The notes beneath the pieces were generated by a model. That model worked only from the letters and a program-made list of their open reading frames with translations. It had not been told where the DNA came from and did not search any database. Shown here one piece after another: positions 17,988-26,911 of a stretch of 64,000 nt of DNA (its first letter is position 1; every line of letters starts with the position of its first letter). The position numbers and the translations under genes were made by a program. The DNA is from Erginobacter sp964465735 (GTDB lineage Bacteria > Auribacterota > Erginobacteria > Erginobacterales > Erginobacteraceae). The stretch spans positions 3,901 to 67,900 of the forward strand of contig CAYXKT010000002.1 in assembly GCA_964465735.1 (NCBI GenBank), in the 5' to 3' direction.

Positions 17988-20045
17988 ATGGCGAAGAAAC
18001 GGAAAATACGGCCGGAGGCGACGACCCCGGCAGCGATATCTTTTAAGTACCGGCCGACGGCAAAGAAAATTATCACCGGCCTCTTTCTGCTGGCAGTGGT
18101 TCTCTCTTTCTTTCTCCGATTCTACGACCTGGAACTTAAGCCACTCCACCACGACGAGGGGGTCAACTCCTGGTTCTTGCTCAACCTGAAAGCTGACTTC
18201 CCCGGCGGCTGGACCTACGACCCCTCAAACTATCACGGGCCCTTCCTCTTCTTCACCCATATCATTCCCCTGGCCATTTACGAAAGCGTCTTTTCGCTAC
18301 GCTGTATGGTGGCCCTCTTCGGCTCCCTGACCATCTGGCTCCTCTGGCCGCTGCGGCGAAAAATCGGCCGGGTCGGGGTAACGGCGGCCGCCTTTCTCCT
18401 CGCCATCTCTCCCTCCCATCTCTTCTTCTCCCGGACCAACATTCACGAAATTTACCTGGTCTTTTTCACCCTGGGGACAGTGGTCGGGATTGTCCGACTC
18501 TGGGAGACTAAGAAACCAATTTATCTGATCCTGGCCGTCGCCTGCTGGGCCTGGGTGATCACGGTCAAGGAGACCTACATCATCACCGCCGGGTCCTGGT
18601 TCTGGGCCGCAGTCGGGACCTACATCTGGTTCTCCATCACCCGCCGGAATGACGAAATTCCACCCAAATACGCGGCCCGAGAAATGGGGGGGTGGCTGAA
18701 GACTCACTATGCGGCGATCTGGTTAGCGGCGGGAGTCTTCGTCCTGATTATCATCATCTATTATTCCTCCCTCTTCACCAGCCTGAAAGGAACCACCAGC
18801 GATCTGATCGAAAGCCTGATGATCTGGCAGAAGACCGGGACCAAGGGTGCCGGACACGAGAAACCTTTCTTTTACTGGTGGTGGCTGCTGCGGGACTTTG
18901 AGCTACCGATCTTCATCATCGGGGTCCTCGGACTCGCTCTGGCGACAGTCCGGAGAAACGCCTTTGCCGTCTTCTGTGTCATCTGGGCGGTAGTGATGTT
19001 TTTAATCCATTCCTCAATCGCCTACAAGACCCCCTGGCTGGCGCTTAACTTTATGCTTCCCCTGGTTCTCCTGGCCGGTTTCTTCTGCGAGCAGCTTTAT
19101 CGTTCTCTGAGAAAGACCCCGGTACTGGCCGGGGCGGCCGGAGTCATCTTCGCCGGTGGACTTCTGGCCTGGGGGACCGGGATCAGCCGGACAGTCAATT
19201 TCATCGAATACGACGATGATCGCCATATGATCGTCTATTCCCAGACCCGACGCGACCTCAACGACCTGGTCGCGGCGATCGAGGAGTACGCCCACGAGCA
19301 GGGCCAGGGCTACACCACCGAGATCAAGATCGTCTCCGACGAGTACTGGCCGCTCCAGTGGTATTTAAGGGAATATCCCCGGGTAGGTTTCTGGGGAAAG
19401 GTGCTCCCCGATTCCGATGGACCGATCGTGATCGGCCGTTCCACCACCCGGAACGAACTGGAAAAAGTTCTCCAGGACACCTACTCCTCCGAACTCTACA
19501 GTGTCCGGCCGGGGCTGGATCTTTATCTCTACACCCGCCTCCACCGGGGGAGAGTCCCGAAAGAAGAACTCCCGGCCCCGGAGCCGATGGGGATAACAAA
19601 GGCTGATCTCCAACCGGGACTGGTCGGCAGTTACTTCAACAAGGTTAATCCGGTCGGCCGGGCCGACGATACCCGGATTGAGGATCAGTTTGAATTTCAC
19701 TATAACAGCCCGGCGGAGACCAGGGCCGGGCTCGGGTTTTCGCCGCCCTTAAGCATTCTCTGGGAAGGAATAATCGAGATCCCCCGGGCAGGGACCTATG
19801 TTTTTGCCACCGAGTCCGACGACGGCTCCTGGATCTTTATCGGCGAGCGGCAGGTAGTCGATAACGGCGGGGCCCACGCAATGCAGTATCGCTCCGGAGA
19901 GATCACCCTGGAGGAAGGGTTTTATCCACTGAAGATCAAGTACTTCGAAGTCGGCGGCGGGGCGGTCCTCAAGGTCTTCTGGTCCCCCCCGGGGGAGAGC
20001 GAGGAGCCGATCCCTCCCGGGCGCCTCTTCCACCAGAAACGGTAA
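17988..20045 (+). CDS. Agl23-like GT-C glycosyltransferase fused to PA14 domain
   Basis: 685 residues. The first 500 have about 11 membrane helices with an HHDEGVNSW motif in the first loop and YDPSNYHGPF, the hallmark of TIGR03663 (Agl23-type, flippase-associated GT-C). From about residue 543 comes a soluble domain with LVGSYFN, GTYVFATESDDGSWIFIG and LKIKYFE, the pattern of a PA14 carbohydrate-binding beta-barrel. PA14 is not part of the usual family, so this is a fusion. The domain would sit in the periplasm and could bind the acceptor glycan. A 221-base gap separates it from the radical SAM gene. Confidence 0.8.
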   Translation: MAKKRKIRPEATTPAAISFKYRPTAKKIITGLFLLAVVLSFFLRFYDLELKPLHHDEGVNSWFLLNLKADFPGGWTYDPSNYHGPFLFFTHIIPLAIYESVFSLRCMVALFGSLTIWLLWPLRRKIGRVGVTAAAFLLAISPSHLFFSRTNIHEIYLVFFTLGTVVGIVRLWETKKPIYLILAVACWAWVITVKETYIITAGSWFWAAVGTYIWFSITRRNDEIPPKYAAREMGGWLKTHYAAIWLAAGVFVLIIIIYYSSLFTSLKGTTSDLIESLMIWQKTGTKGAGHEKPFFYWWWLLRDFELPIFIIGVLGLALATVRRNAFAVFCVIWAVVMFLIHSSIAYKTPWLALNFMLPLVLLAGFFCEQLYRSLRKTPVLAGAAGVIFAGGLLAWGTGISRTVNFIEYDDDRHMIVYSQTRRDLNDLVAAIEEYAHEQGQGYTTEIKIVSDEYWPLQWYLREYPRVGFWGKVLPDSDGPIVIGRSTTRNELEKVLQDTYSSELYSVRPGLDLYLYTRLHRGRVPKEELPAPEPMGITKADLQPGLVGSYFNKVNPVGRADDTRIEDQFEFHYNSPAETRAGLGFSPPLSILWEGIIEIPRAGTYVFATESDDGSWIFIGERQVVDNGGAHAMQYRSGEITLEEGFYPLKIKYFEVGGGAVLKVFWSPPGESEEPIPPGRLFHQKR

Positions 20046-20089
20046 CTCAAAGCGAACCTTTCGGGGCCCGCCAGGAAAGTTGATCTCAC

Positions 20090-20119
20090 TTGACACCGGG
20101 ACTGAAGATCGGGTATCTT
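20090..20119 (+). promoter_or_regulatory. Promoter before lipoprotein-barrel genes
   Basis: TTGACA (20090-20095), 18-base spacer, TATCTT (20114-20119). The following gene starts at 20188 with AAGGAGGAA before ATG, leaving a leader of about 60 bases. Confidence 0.5.
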
Positions 20120-20187
20120 TTAATATCTATGGTTGTTTGCCTGAAACCAATTCCGGAGCCCCCACATTCGGGGAAAAGGAGGAACAG

Positions 20188-20784
20188 ATGCGGATAAAAT
20201 CATCGAACAGGGCCAAGCGGTTGGCAACAGTTATCCTGACCGCGATCTTTTTCTCCATCGGACTGGGGGGGTGCCAGGAAACGGGACCGGAGGCTACAAC
20301 CATTGATGTCGAGAAAATTATCGACTTTACCGGGGTCATCTCGATTACCCTGCCTTCCGGGGAGACCACCCGGCTCGCTGTCGGCCAGACCCTGATCCCT
20401 CTTCCCGCGGATACTCTGGTCGAGATAGTCTCCGGAGAGTCCACCGGGATGCTGGCGGGAAAGATCATTCTCCTCCGGGAAGATCAGGTTGCCCGGATCA
20501 TCCGGCCGGGGGTGACCGCCCACCACGTGATCCGTTTCACCGGGGAGTTGAAGATCGTCCTCCCCGACGGCACCGTGATCTTCGTTAAGGAGGGGGATCC
20601 TCTGCCCATCCTCCCTGCCGGAACCCGGATCGAGGTGATCTCGGGCGAACTGGTAGTACTCTGGGGCGACGAGCGGATTACCCTGGTCGCCGGCAATGTC
20701 GCCTGGATCGAGTTGCGGCCCAAAGACCGACTGTTGGAACTGGAGAGAGGCGACATCAGCCCGGCCAGCCCGTTTAGACCTTAA
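20188..20784 (+). CDS. FecR-like lipoprotein with duplicated domain
   Basis: 198 residues. The N-terminal signal peptide ends in a lipobox (GLGGC, Cys 29). Two similar beta-rich repeats follow: IDFTG...LPSGETTRLAVGQTL (from about 46) and IRFTG...LPDGTVIFVKEGDPL (from about 113). Each ends in an LxA/VxG-type turn and VARII or VAWIE. The pattern resembles FecR-like domains. ATG 20188 has a strong AAGGAGGAACAG site; longer upstream starts lack it. It sits before a barrel gene and wza/wzc, so an outer-membrane accessory role in polysaccharide secretion is likely but unproven. Confidence 0.6.
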   Translation: MRIKSSNRAKRLATVILTAIFFSIGLGGCQETGPEATTIDVEKIIDFTGVISITLPSGETTRLAVGQTLIPLPADTLVEIVSGESTGMLAGKIILLREDQVARIIRPGVTAHHVIRFTGELKIVLPDGTVIFVKEGDPLPILPAGTRIEVISGELVVLWGDERITLVAGNVAWIELRPKDRLLELERGDISPASPFRP

Positions 20785-20807
20785 AACCTTGAGGATGAGG
20801 GCGGCCT

Positions 20808-22001
20808 TTGAAACAGTTCAGATCCTTGAACGCTATTCTCCGAGGTGGGTTGGCTCTGGGACTCTTGCTTCTGCCGGCCCTTTCGGCTCTCGCCCTGGAA
20901 ATCGGTTCGCCAGGACACGGCATCAGTCAGGGAAGCCTGGTCATCCATCCCCGGATTCAACTCCAGGGAGAATATGACGACAATATCTTCCTCACCGACC
21001 GGGACCGAAAACAGGACCTGATCGGTATCCTGGTCCCGGGGGTAACCTTGGAATTCCCCTGGGAGAATAATCTCCTGCTCCTCGACTACCAGGCCTTGCT
21101 CTATTATTATCGGGACTATCCTGATCAGAACCATCAGGACCACCGCCTCCAAGGTCGGATCAGCCTGCTGGCCGCCCCCTTCTCCCTGAAGGCGGAAGAC
21201 ACCTTCCTCAAAACTTCCTCTCGGGAAAATACCGACTACACCGACCGAGTAGAACGAATTGAGAATATTGCCCGAGCGGAGCTGATATATTTGGCAAATA
21301 AATTCCAGGTCCAGGGGGGATACGAAAATTATCTCTACCGCTACGATGAGCGACCCTACCGTCCCTACGACCATACCGAACACCGGGGAATCCTGACCGG
21401 GTTTTATCAGGCAGCGCCCAAGACCAAGGCCCTTCTGGAGTACACCCACTCCCGGATCATCTACCGCGATTACAAGGATCGCAACGGATACTACAATGAA
21501 GTCCGGGCCGGATTTATTGGGGAGATCACCTCCAAGCTGACCGGGACGGCCAAGATCGGTTACCAGGAGCGGCGCTACCGGGAAGATTCAATCTGGGACG
21601 ACTATCGGGGGATCGTCGGCTACGCCCTGCTGGAACAGGTTTTTTCGCCTGAGCACGACCTCCGCCTGGCCTGGGAACGTTCGGTCCAGGAATCAACTTT
21701 TTCCGGCAACAGCTATTACCTGCTCAACCGGGCCTGGATCTATTACAGCCGCCAACTCACCCATAAGATCCGCGGCTTTGCCCGCCTCCAGTACAGCAAC
21801 TACCGCTACCCCGAAACTTCCTTGGACCGCGGCGGGAAAAGACGGGATAATACCTGGGAACCGGAGATCGGGGTCAGGTACCAGGTTCAGCCCTGGCTGG
21901 CGGCCGAATTCAAGTACCGCTACCGAAACCGCGACTCCAACTGGCCGGATAAGGATTATTTGAATAACCGGTTTTACCTGGAAATATCGGCGGCGTATTG
22001 A
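20808..22001 (+). CDS. Outer-membrane beta-barrel (BBP2_2-like)
   Basis: 397 residues from a TTG start with GATGAGGG upstream. Signal peptide ending near SALALEIGS, then repeated amphipathic strands rich in Tyr, Arg and Asp, ending with an aromatic residue (ISAAY). Such barrels (Pfam BBP2_2, putative porin 2) are common in exopolysaccharide clusters, where they may form or assist the secretion pore. Neighbours are a FecR-like lipoprotein and wza/wzc. No conserved catalytic motif is seen. Confidence 0.7.
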   Translation: MKQFRSLNAILRGGLALGLLLLPALSALALEIGSPGHGISQGSLVIHPRIQLQGEYDDNIFLTDRDRKQDLIGILVPGVTLEFPWENNLLLLDYQALLYYYRDYPDQNHQDHRLQGRISLLAAPFSLKAEDTFLKTSSRENTDYTDRVERIENIARAELIYLANKFQVQGGYENYLYRYDERPYRPYDHTEHRGILTGFYQAAPKTKALLEYTHSRIIYRDYKDRNGYYNEVRAGFIGEITSKLTGTAKIGYQERRYREDSIWDDYRGIVGYALLEQVFSPEHDLRLAWERSVQESTFSGNSYYLLNRAWIYYSRQLTHKIRGFARLQYSNYRYPETSLDRGGKRRDNTWEPEIGVRYQVQPWLAAEFKYRYRNRDSNWPDKDYLNNRFYLEISAAY

Positions 22002-22050
22002 CCCTGAATTTTGGCCCTGAAGCGATTTCAGTCCGGACGATAAAAAAGGA

Positions 22051-22103
22051 GCACAGACGTTCCTGTCTGTGGAAGCTGGACCACAGGCAGGAACGTCTGC
22101 TAC
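22051..22103. repeat. Inverted repeat with 22-base arms
   Basis: GCACAGACGTTCCTGTCTGTGG and CCACAGGCAGGAACGTCTGCTAC form long imperfect inverted arms separated by 8 bases. It lies between the barrel and wza genes. The small reading frame here (21998-22228) is repeat sequence and not a gene. A related GCATTCCTGCC hairpin occurs at 51880. It might act as an attenuator, but no T-run follows. Confidence 0.6.
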
Positions 22104-22191
22104 TATGGCCGCCGGTCAGCCTCCTGATGGGTGAATCCGGAAAATATTTATTTTGCCCGGACAATTTGTTTTCATTATATGACATCAGAAA

Positions 22192-22998
22192 ATGCTATTC
22201 TTACGGAACTACAGGACCAACCGGATAAATCGAGAACTTGGATTTATGTTTTTTAAAAAAAAGTCAATTGATACGGCTCCCCAGATCCGGCAGGGAATAT
22301 TCCTTAATCGGACGGGTTTTGTCTTCACGGCATTGTTGATTACCCTCAGTGGCGCTCCTTTTTTCCTGGGAGGCTGCGGAGGTACTCCGGAGCCCCAGCC
22401 GGGTTCCGAAACCATCGATGACAGGAACTTTTTTTACTCGCGGCCGGACGAAGCGGCCGGGGTGAAGCCAAAAGCCGGGGAGATTGCCGAACCGGTGGAC
22501 GAGGGGGAGAGCTACCTGATCAATCCCCACGATCTGCTGGATATCTCCGTCCTCGGGGAGAGCGATCTCTCGCTCACCGTCCGAGTCTCGGAACGGGGTC
22601 AGATTTCCTTTCCTCTCCTGGGAGAAGTCCGGGCGGCGGGCTATTCCCCCCTGCAACTCGAACGACAGCTGGAAGAACTGCTGGGAGCGGATTTCCTGGT
22701 CTCTCCCTCGGTCAATGTCACCGTCAAAGAGTCCGGAACGATCTCGGTCCTGGGTCAGGTCAATAAGCCGGGGGCCTTCGAGATCAAGGGCCGCCTCACC
22801 GTCACCCGGGCGATCGCCCAGGCCGGCGGGTTGACCAGTATTGCCAGTCCTAACGGGACCCGTCTGATCCGCAGGTATAACGGCCGGGAGGAGACCATCC
22901 TGATCCGTTTAAACGATATCCTCAAGGATGGAGACCTGGCCCACGACCTCCCCCTCCGCCCCGGGGATTTGATCGTGGTCCCGGAAAGCTTTTTTTAA
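22192..22998 (+). CDS. Polysaccharide export lipoprotein (Wza-like)
   Basis: 268 residues. Lipobox GGC at Cys 62 from the first ATG, or Cys 44 from the alternative ATG at 22246, which begins with FFKKK and gives a more normal signal peptide. The mature part has the Poly_export (Wza) domain (YLINPHDLLDISVLGESDL) and a SLBB domain (ISVLGQVNKPGAFEIKG). Wza forms the outer-membrane channel for capsule or EPS. It ends 11 bases before the Wzc gene, which has its own AAAGGAG site. It is short, lacking the second SLBB of E. coli Wza. Confidence 0.88.
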   Translation: MLFLRNYRTNRINRELGFMFFKKKSIDTAPQIRQGIFLNRTGFVFTALLITLSGAPFFLGGCGGTPEPQPGSETIDDRNFFYSRPDEAAGVKPKAGEIAEPVDEGESYLINPHDLLDISVLGESDLSLTVRVSERGQISFPLLGEVRAAGYSPLQLERQLEELLGADFLVSPSVNVTVKESGTISVLGQVNKPGAFEIKGRLTVTRAIAQAGGLTSIASPNGTRLIRRYNGREETILIRLNDILKDGDLAHDLPLRPGDLIVVPESFF

Positions 22999-23009
22999 AG
23001 GAGATTTTG

Positions 23010-25049
23010 ATGGACAGGTTTCACGACATCAACACCGGCCTGCGGGAAAGAATCTATATTATTCACCGCCGGAGATGGGTCCTGATCACCGTCCTGGTGA
23101 TTATCTTCACCGTAACCGCGATCGCCAACTTCGCCGCCACTCCGCTCTACCAGGCCGCCAGCCGAATCCGGATCGAACCCCAGATGCCTGATGTCGTTCC
23201 CTTCCAGGATCCTCGCGCGATCTCCTCCGGACGACAGCTTGATTATTACAATACCCAGTACCGGATGCTGAAGTCCCCGTCACTGGCCAAGCTGGTCCGG
23301 GAAAATCTCCCCATTGAGGCAGCGGAAGTTTTAAGCCCCGACCGGCTGCTTTCGATGGTGGAGATCAAGCCGATCACCCAGAGCGAGCTGGTCGATATCG
23401 TGGCGATCGGACCCGACCCCGAACTGGCGGCCCTGGTCGCCAACATCTGGGCCGACCAGTTTATCCGGATGTCGATCCAAGCCAAGTTCGAATCGGTCCA
23501 GACCGCCCTCTCCCAGTTAAACCGGCAACTGGAAGAACAGAACCAGAAAGTCATCGACGCCCAAACGGAACTGATGGACTACAAGGAACGGGAACGGATC
23601 ATCTCCCTGGAGGACATCGAGAAACAGTTAAGTCAACTCTCCGGGGACTATTCCGCGATCCGCCAGCAAGCCGAGGAGAAGGAGCTTCATCTCCAGCACC
23701 TGGCCAAGTACCAGGGTCAGGATCTCTCACTGGAGAACTTCCCCCAGGTCCGCTACCATTCAATTATTCTCCAGTTGAGAAACCGCCTGGTCCAGCTCCA
23801 GGCCACCCGGGGGGAATATTCCCAGCGCTACCGGGAGCGCCACCCGAGGATGATCCAGCTCGAAGCCGAGATCGCCACCGTCGAGGCCGGGCTCCAGGAA
23901 GAGATCGGCAAAATCGTCGAAGGATTAAGGAGGGAGCGGGACCTGGCCCGGGATCAGGAGGAGATCCTCCGGCGGGAGCTGGAGAAACAGAAAACTTTAT
24001 TCTTCACGATGGAAAGAAAAATCAAAGATATCGAGGGACTAAGTGCCAAGGTGGACATTGACCGGGAAGTCCAGCAGGCCCTCCTCTCCCGGGTCAGCGA
24101 GGCCACGATGACCAAGGGGATCGAGATCACCAATATCCAAGTGGTCGATTACGGTGAAGTCCCCCGCCAGCCGTTCAAACCCCGAAAGACTTTCAATCTG
24201 ATCCTCTCCCTGATAATCGGGACCGGAGGTGGGATAGCGGCGATCTTCTTTCTGGAGAATCTCGACACCAGCGTCAAAACTACGGGCGAAGCTAAAAAGA
24301 TTCTAAAAATCCCCTTTCTTGGCACCATCCCCCTTTATTCCCAGGTCAGCATCCGCAACGGCCTCTCCATCCGCAACGGCCTCTCCCCCCTGGAGATAAT
24401 GAAAAACCCAATGGGATTGATCCCGGAAGCCTACCGGGCGATCCGGACCGGGATCTATTACGCTTCTTGCGACTCCTCTCCCCGGACCATCCTGGTCACC
24501 AGCTCACTTCCCCAGGAAGGGAAGACCGACGTCTCCACTCTCCTCGCCCTCTCCCTGGCCCAGGGACAGGAGCGGGTCCTCCTGATCGACGCCGATCTGA
24601 GAAAACCCCGGATCGGGAAAATTTTTGGTGTTAACCGGGAACAACCGGGCTTAAGCACGATCCTTTCCGGCCGGGCCGGGCTCGACGAAGCGGTCCGGCC
24701 GACCGATTTTCCGGGCCTCGATTTCATCCCCGGAGGGCGGATCCCCCCCAACCCCGCCGAACTGATCAACTCCCGGCGTTTCGGTGAACTGCTGGAGGAA
24801 GCGCGGGGGAAGTGGGACCGGATCATCCTCGACTCCCCTCCCCTCCTCTCGGTCACCGACGCGGTGATTATAGGCCGGATGGTCGATGGAGTCGTAATGG
24901 TCCTCCGCGCCGGCGAGACCCGGGGGAAGATCGCCGCTTACTGCCGGGAAAAGCTGGAGCACGTCAACGCCCGGATGATCGGGGTGATCCTCAACGGCGC
25001 CGACATCCACCGGGGCGAGAACTATTACTACCAGTCCTACTATGCTTGA
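23010..25049 (+). CDS. Polysaccharide co-polymerase / tyrosine autokinase (Wzc-like)
   Basis: 679 residues. N-terminal Wzz-type chain-length domain (membrane helix about 22-40, long coiled coil to about 370, second helix near 395-415), then a BY-kinase domain: Walker A EGKT (GKT 504-506), Walker A' LLIDADLRKP and Walker B ILDSPP. The C-terminus has a Tyr cluster (YYYQSYY) for autophosphorylation. It controls polymer length and export with Wza. ATG 23010 has AAAGGAG; an overlapping TTG three bases earlier is not needed. An 18-base tandem repeat at 24351-24386 gives IRNGLS twice. Confidence 0.92.
   Translation: MDRFHDINTGLRERIYIIHRRRWVLITVLVIIFTVTAIANFAATPLYQAASRIRIEPQMPDVVPFQDPRAISSGRQLDYYNTQYRMLKSPSLAKLVRENLPIEAAEVLSPDRLLSMVEIKPITQSELVDIVAIGPDPELAALVANIWADQFIRMSIQAKFESVQTALSQLNRQLEEQNQKVIDAQTELMDYKERERIISLEDIEKQLSQLSGDYSAIRQQAEEKELHLQHLAKYQGQDLSLENFPQVRYHSIILQLRNRLVQLQATRGEYSQRYRERHPRMIQLEAEIATVEAGLQEEIGKIVEGLRRERDLARDQEEILRRELEKQKTLFFTMERKIKDIEGLSAKVDIDREVQQALLSRVSEATMTKGIEITNIQVVDYGEVPRQPFKPRKTFNLILSLIIGTGGGIAAIFFLENLDTSVKTTGEAKKILKIPFLGTIPLYSQVSIRNGLSIRNGLSPLEIMKNPMGLIPEAYRAIRTGIYYASCDSSPRTILVTSSLPQEGKTDVSTLLALSLAQGQERVLLIDADLRKPRIGKIFGVNREQPGLSTILSGRAGLDEAVRPTDFPGLDFIPGGRIPPNPAELINSRRFGELLEEARGKWDRIILDSPPLLSVTDAVIIGRMVDGVVMVLRAGETRGKIAAYCREKLEHVNARMIGVILNGADIHRGENYYYQSYYA
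24351..24386. repeat. 18-base tandem duplication inside wzc-like gene
   Basis: ATCCGCAACGGCCTCTCC is present twice in a row, giving IRNGLS-IRNGLS just after the second membrane helix, before the kinase domain. A length-variable spot is possible. Confidence 0.8.
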
Positions 25050-25199
25050 ATAGTCGCCCCCAATCCAAACCACCCCGCTCGTTTTTTGTCCCTACCCGTC
25101 ATCCTGCGTCGTGGATGCGGGGTTTAGCGCGGGTTGTTTCTTCCATCGTCGAGAGGGATCCGGAGAGCATAAATCGTATTGGAGAACGGGTATTTGCAG

Positions 25200-26150
25200 A
25201 TGGAAACCACTGACGATAGCTTGAACCGGGAAGAAACCCCATACCAATGCCCGTATTTTGATAACCGGGATTGTCCACGTTATTGTCTGGATTTTATTTT
25301 TTACCAGAACCCGGAAACAACGACGGCCCTGGGAAGGTGTCCCCGGTTCGAAGATTCATACGTTCTCTTCTCCACCCCCGCCACCGGTTTGAAGGATTAC
25401 TACGATCCGAAAAGATTGCAGGAGTATTGTTCCTACTACGAACCATTCCGCCGGAGGCGTTTTCACGAGATATTCCGGATCTCCACCCTGCGAAATTTCC
25501 CCGGAAACTCCGCTCTTGATATCGGCTGCGGTTTCGGCTGGTTCTTGGAAGAGTTGCATAGTCGGGGATGGAAACGATTGGTCGGCATAGATTACTCTCC
25601 CGTCAGCCACCGGGACAACGGGAAAGGTCTGGAGATCATCAACGAGAAGTTCAGTCCAACGCTGGAACTGGAGGAAAGATTCGACCTGATCATCCTCTCC
25701 AATGTCCTGGAACATCTCTGGCAGCCGCTGGATTGCCTGCGCTGGATCAGGAACCACCTCCGCCAAGAGTCCGGCGGTCTCCTGCTCCTGGTAGTCCCCA
25801 CGGCGGACGGGATGCTGATGCGGTTATCCCACCGGTTTATCCAAGCTTTCCCCCGCCTCTCCGATGGAATGGTTGAGGATATATACCAGATCGGCAGCAC
25901 GATGGGGCACCGGGTCCTTTACACTACTGCCGGGGTGATCAAGCTTTGCCGGATGGCCGGACTGACCGTCCTGGACCGGGAAGAAACCCCGATCATAGAC
26001 GCCGGAAACATCAGGCAACGAATGTTGATCGAAAAGGACCACCTGACCGGGTCGGATCACCTGAAGGCTTTCCTGCTGGAGCGACTGTCCCGGCTGGCCT
26101 CCCGGAGAGGGGAGAACGATGAACTGGCTCTGGTCTTAACCCCCGCTTGA
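25200..26150 (+). CDS. Class I SAM methyltransferase with Cys-rich N-terminus
   Basis: 316 residues from ATG 25200 (an in-frame TTG at 25179 is the alternative). Motif I DIGCGFGWF (near residue 107-115) and FDLIILSNVLEHL identify a Methyltransf_23-type Rossmann fold. The N-terminus has Cys at 17, 25, 29 and 47, a possible zinc site. It directly follows wzc and its stop overlaps the next methyltransferase start (TGATG), so it likely methylates the exported polymer or its lipid carrier. Target unknown. Confidence 0.78.
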   Translation: METTDDSLNREETPYQCPYFDNRDCPRYCLDFIFYQNPETTTALGRCPRFEDSYVLFSTPATGLKDYYDPKRLQEYCSYYEPFRRRRFHEIFRISTLRNFPGNSALDIGCGFGWFLEELHSRGWKRLVGIDYSPVSHRDNGKGLEIINEKFSPTLELEERFDLIILSNVLEHLWQPLDCLRWIRNHLRQESGGLLLLVVPTADGMLMRLSHRFIQAFPRLSDGMVEDIYQIGSTMGHRVLYTTAGVIKLCRMAGLTVLDREETPIIDAGNIRQRMLIEKDHLTGSDHLKAFLLERLSRLASRRGENDELALVLTPA

Positions 26151-26911
26151 TGATCAACGTGATGAAACCGAAACAGGATATACAGGCGGAACAGGAGTTT
26201 TTCGCGGGTCCGATGGAGAACTTTGAACCCTTCGACTGGCGGGCCAAGGAACTGCTTTACTTCTGGCTCTCACGGCGAAACCGTCCCGCCACTGACAGCC
26301 TGATCCTCGACCTGGCCGCGGGCAGCGGCAACTTCACCAAAGTCCTCCTGGCCCGCGGTCACCGGGTGGTCGGGTTCGACATCGCCCACAACCTGATCCG
26401 CACCCTCCGCGAACGGACCGGCCTGCGGCAGGTCTTCGTCGGGAGAGCGGAGGAGATCGCCCTGGATTCCGACTCTTTTGACCTGGTGACGATGTGCGGG
26501 GTTCTCCACCATTTCCCGGACATCCTGCCCCTCCTGGAGGAGATAGCCCGGGTACTGAAACCCGGTGGGTCGTTCTTCGCCATCGAGCCCAACCTCCATA
26601 ACCCCTGGATGTTTCTCTTCCGGTCCCCCTCCAGCCCGCTGTACATACCCGAAGGAGTGACCCGGAACGAACGGCCGCTGAGCCGGCGGGAACTGGATAC
26701 CGCCCTGGCCCGGGTCTTCCCCCGCCGGCTGGTGGAGGGCATCTGTGGGGTTACCTTTCTCAAGTCGGGGACGGTTCTCGATCCCCTGCTCTCGGGTTTT
26801 AACCTCTATTCCCGCCTGATGGGCAAACTCCTACCCCGGTCCCGCTGGGGCGAGTTCCTGATCTGCTCCGGCTGGAAGGGATCACAACCAACCATCGCCG
26901 ACCGGATATGA
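26150..26911 (+). CDS. Class I SAM methyltransferase
   Basis: 253 residues. Motif I ILDLAAGSGNF, motif II VVGFDIAH, DLVTMCGVLHHF and LKPGGSFFAIEP mark a UbiE/Methyltransf_11-type enzyme. A shared base links it to the upstream methyltransferase, and it overlaps the downstream GT-C gene by 4 bases, so translation is coupled. A sugar or lipid-carrier methylation role fits the context; no acceptor site is readable. Confidence 0.82.
   Translation: MINVMKPKQDIQAEQEFFAGPMENFEPFDWRAKELLYFWLSRRNRPATDSLILDLAAGSGNFTKVLLARGHRVVGFDIAHNLIRTLRERTGLRQVFVGRAEEIALDSDSFDLVTMCGVLHHFPDILPLLEEIARVLKPGGSFFAIEPNLHNPWMFLFRSPSSPLYIPEGVTRNERPLSRRELDTALARVFPRRLVEGICGVTFLKSGTVLDPLLSGFNLYSRLMGKLLPRSRWGEFLICSGWKGSQPTIADRI

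Noticed and set aside
21998..22228. Short plus-strand frame before the Wza gene
   Set aside because: It is made mainly of the inverted repeat at 22051-22103 and has no ribosome site.
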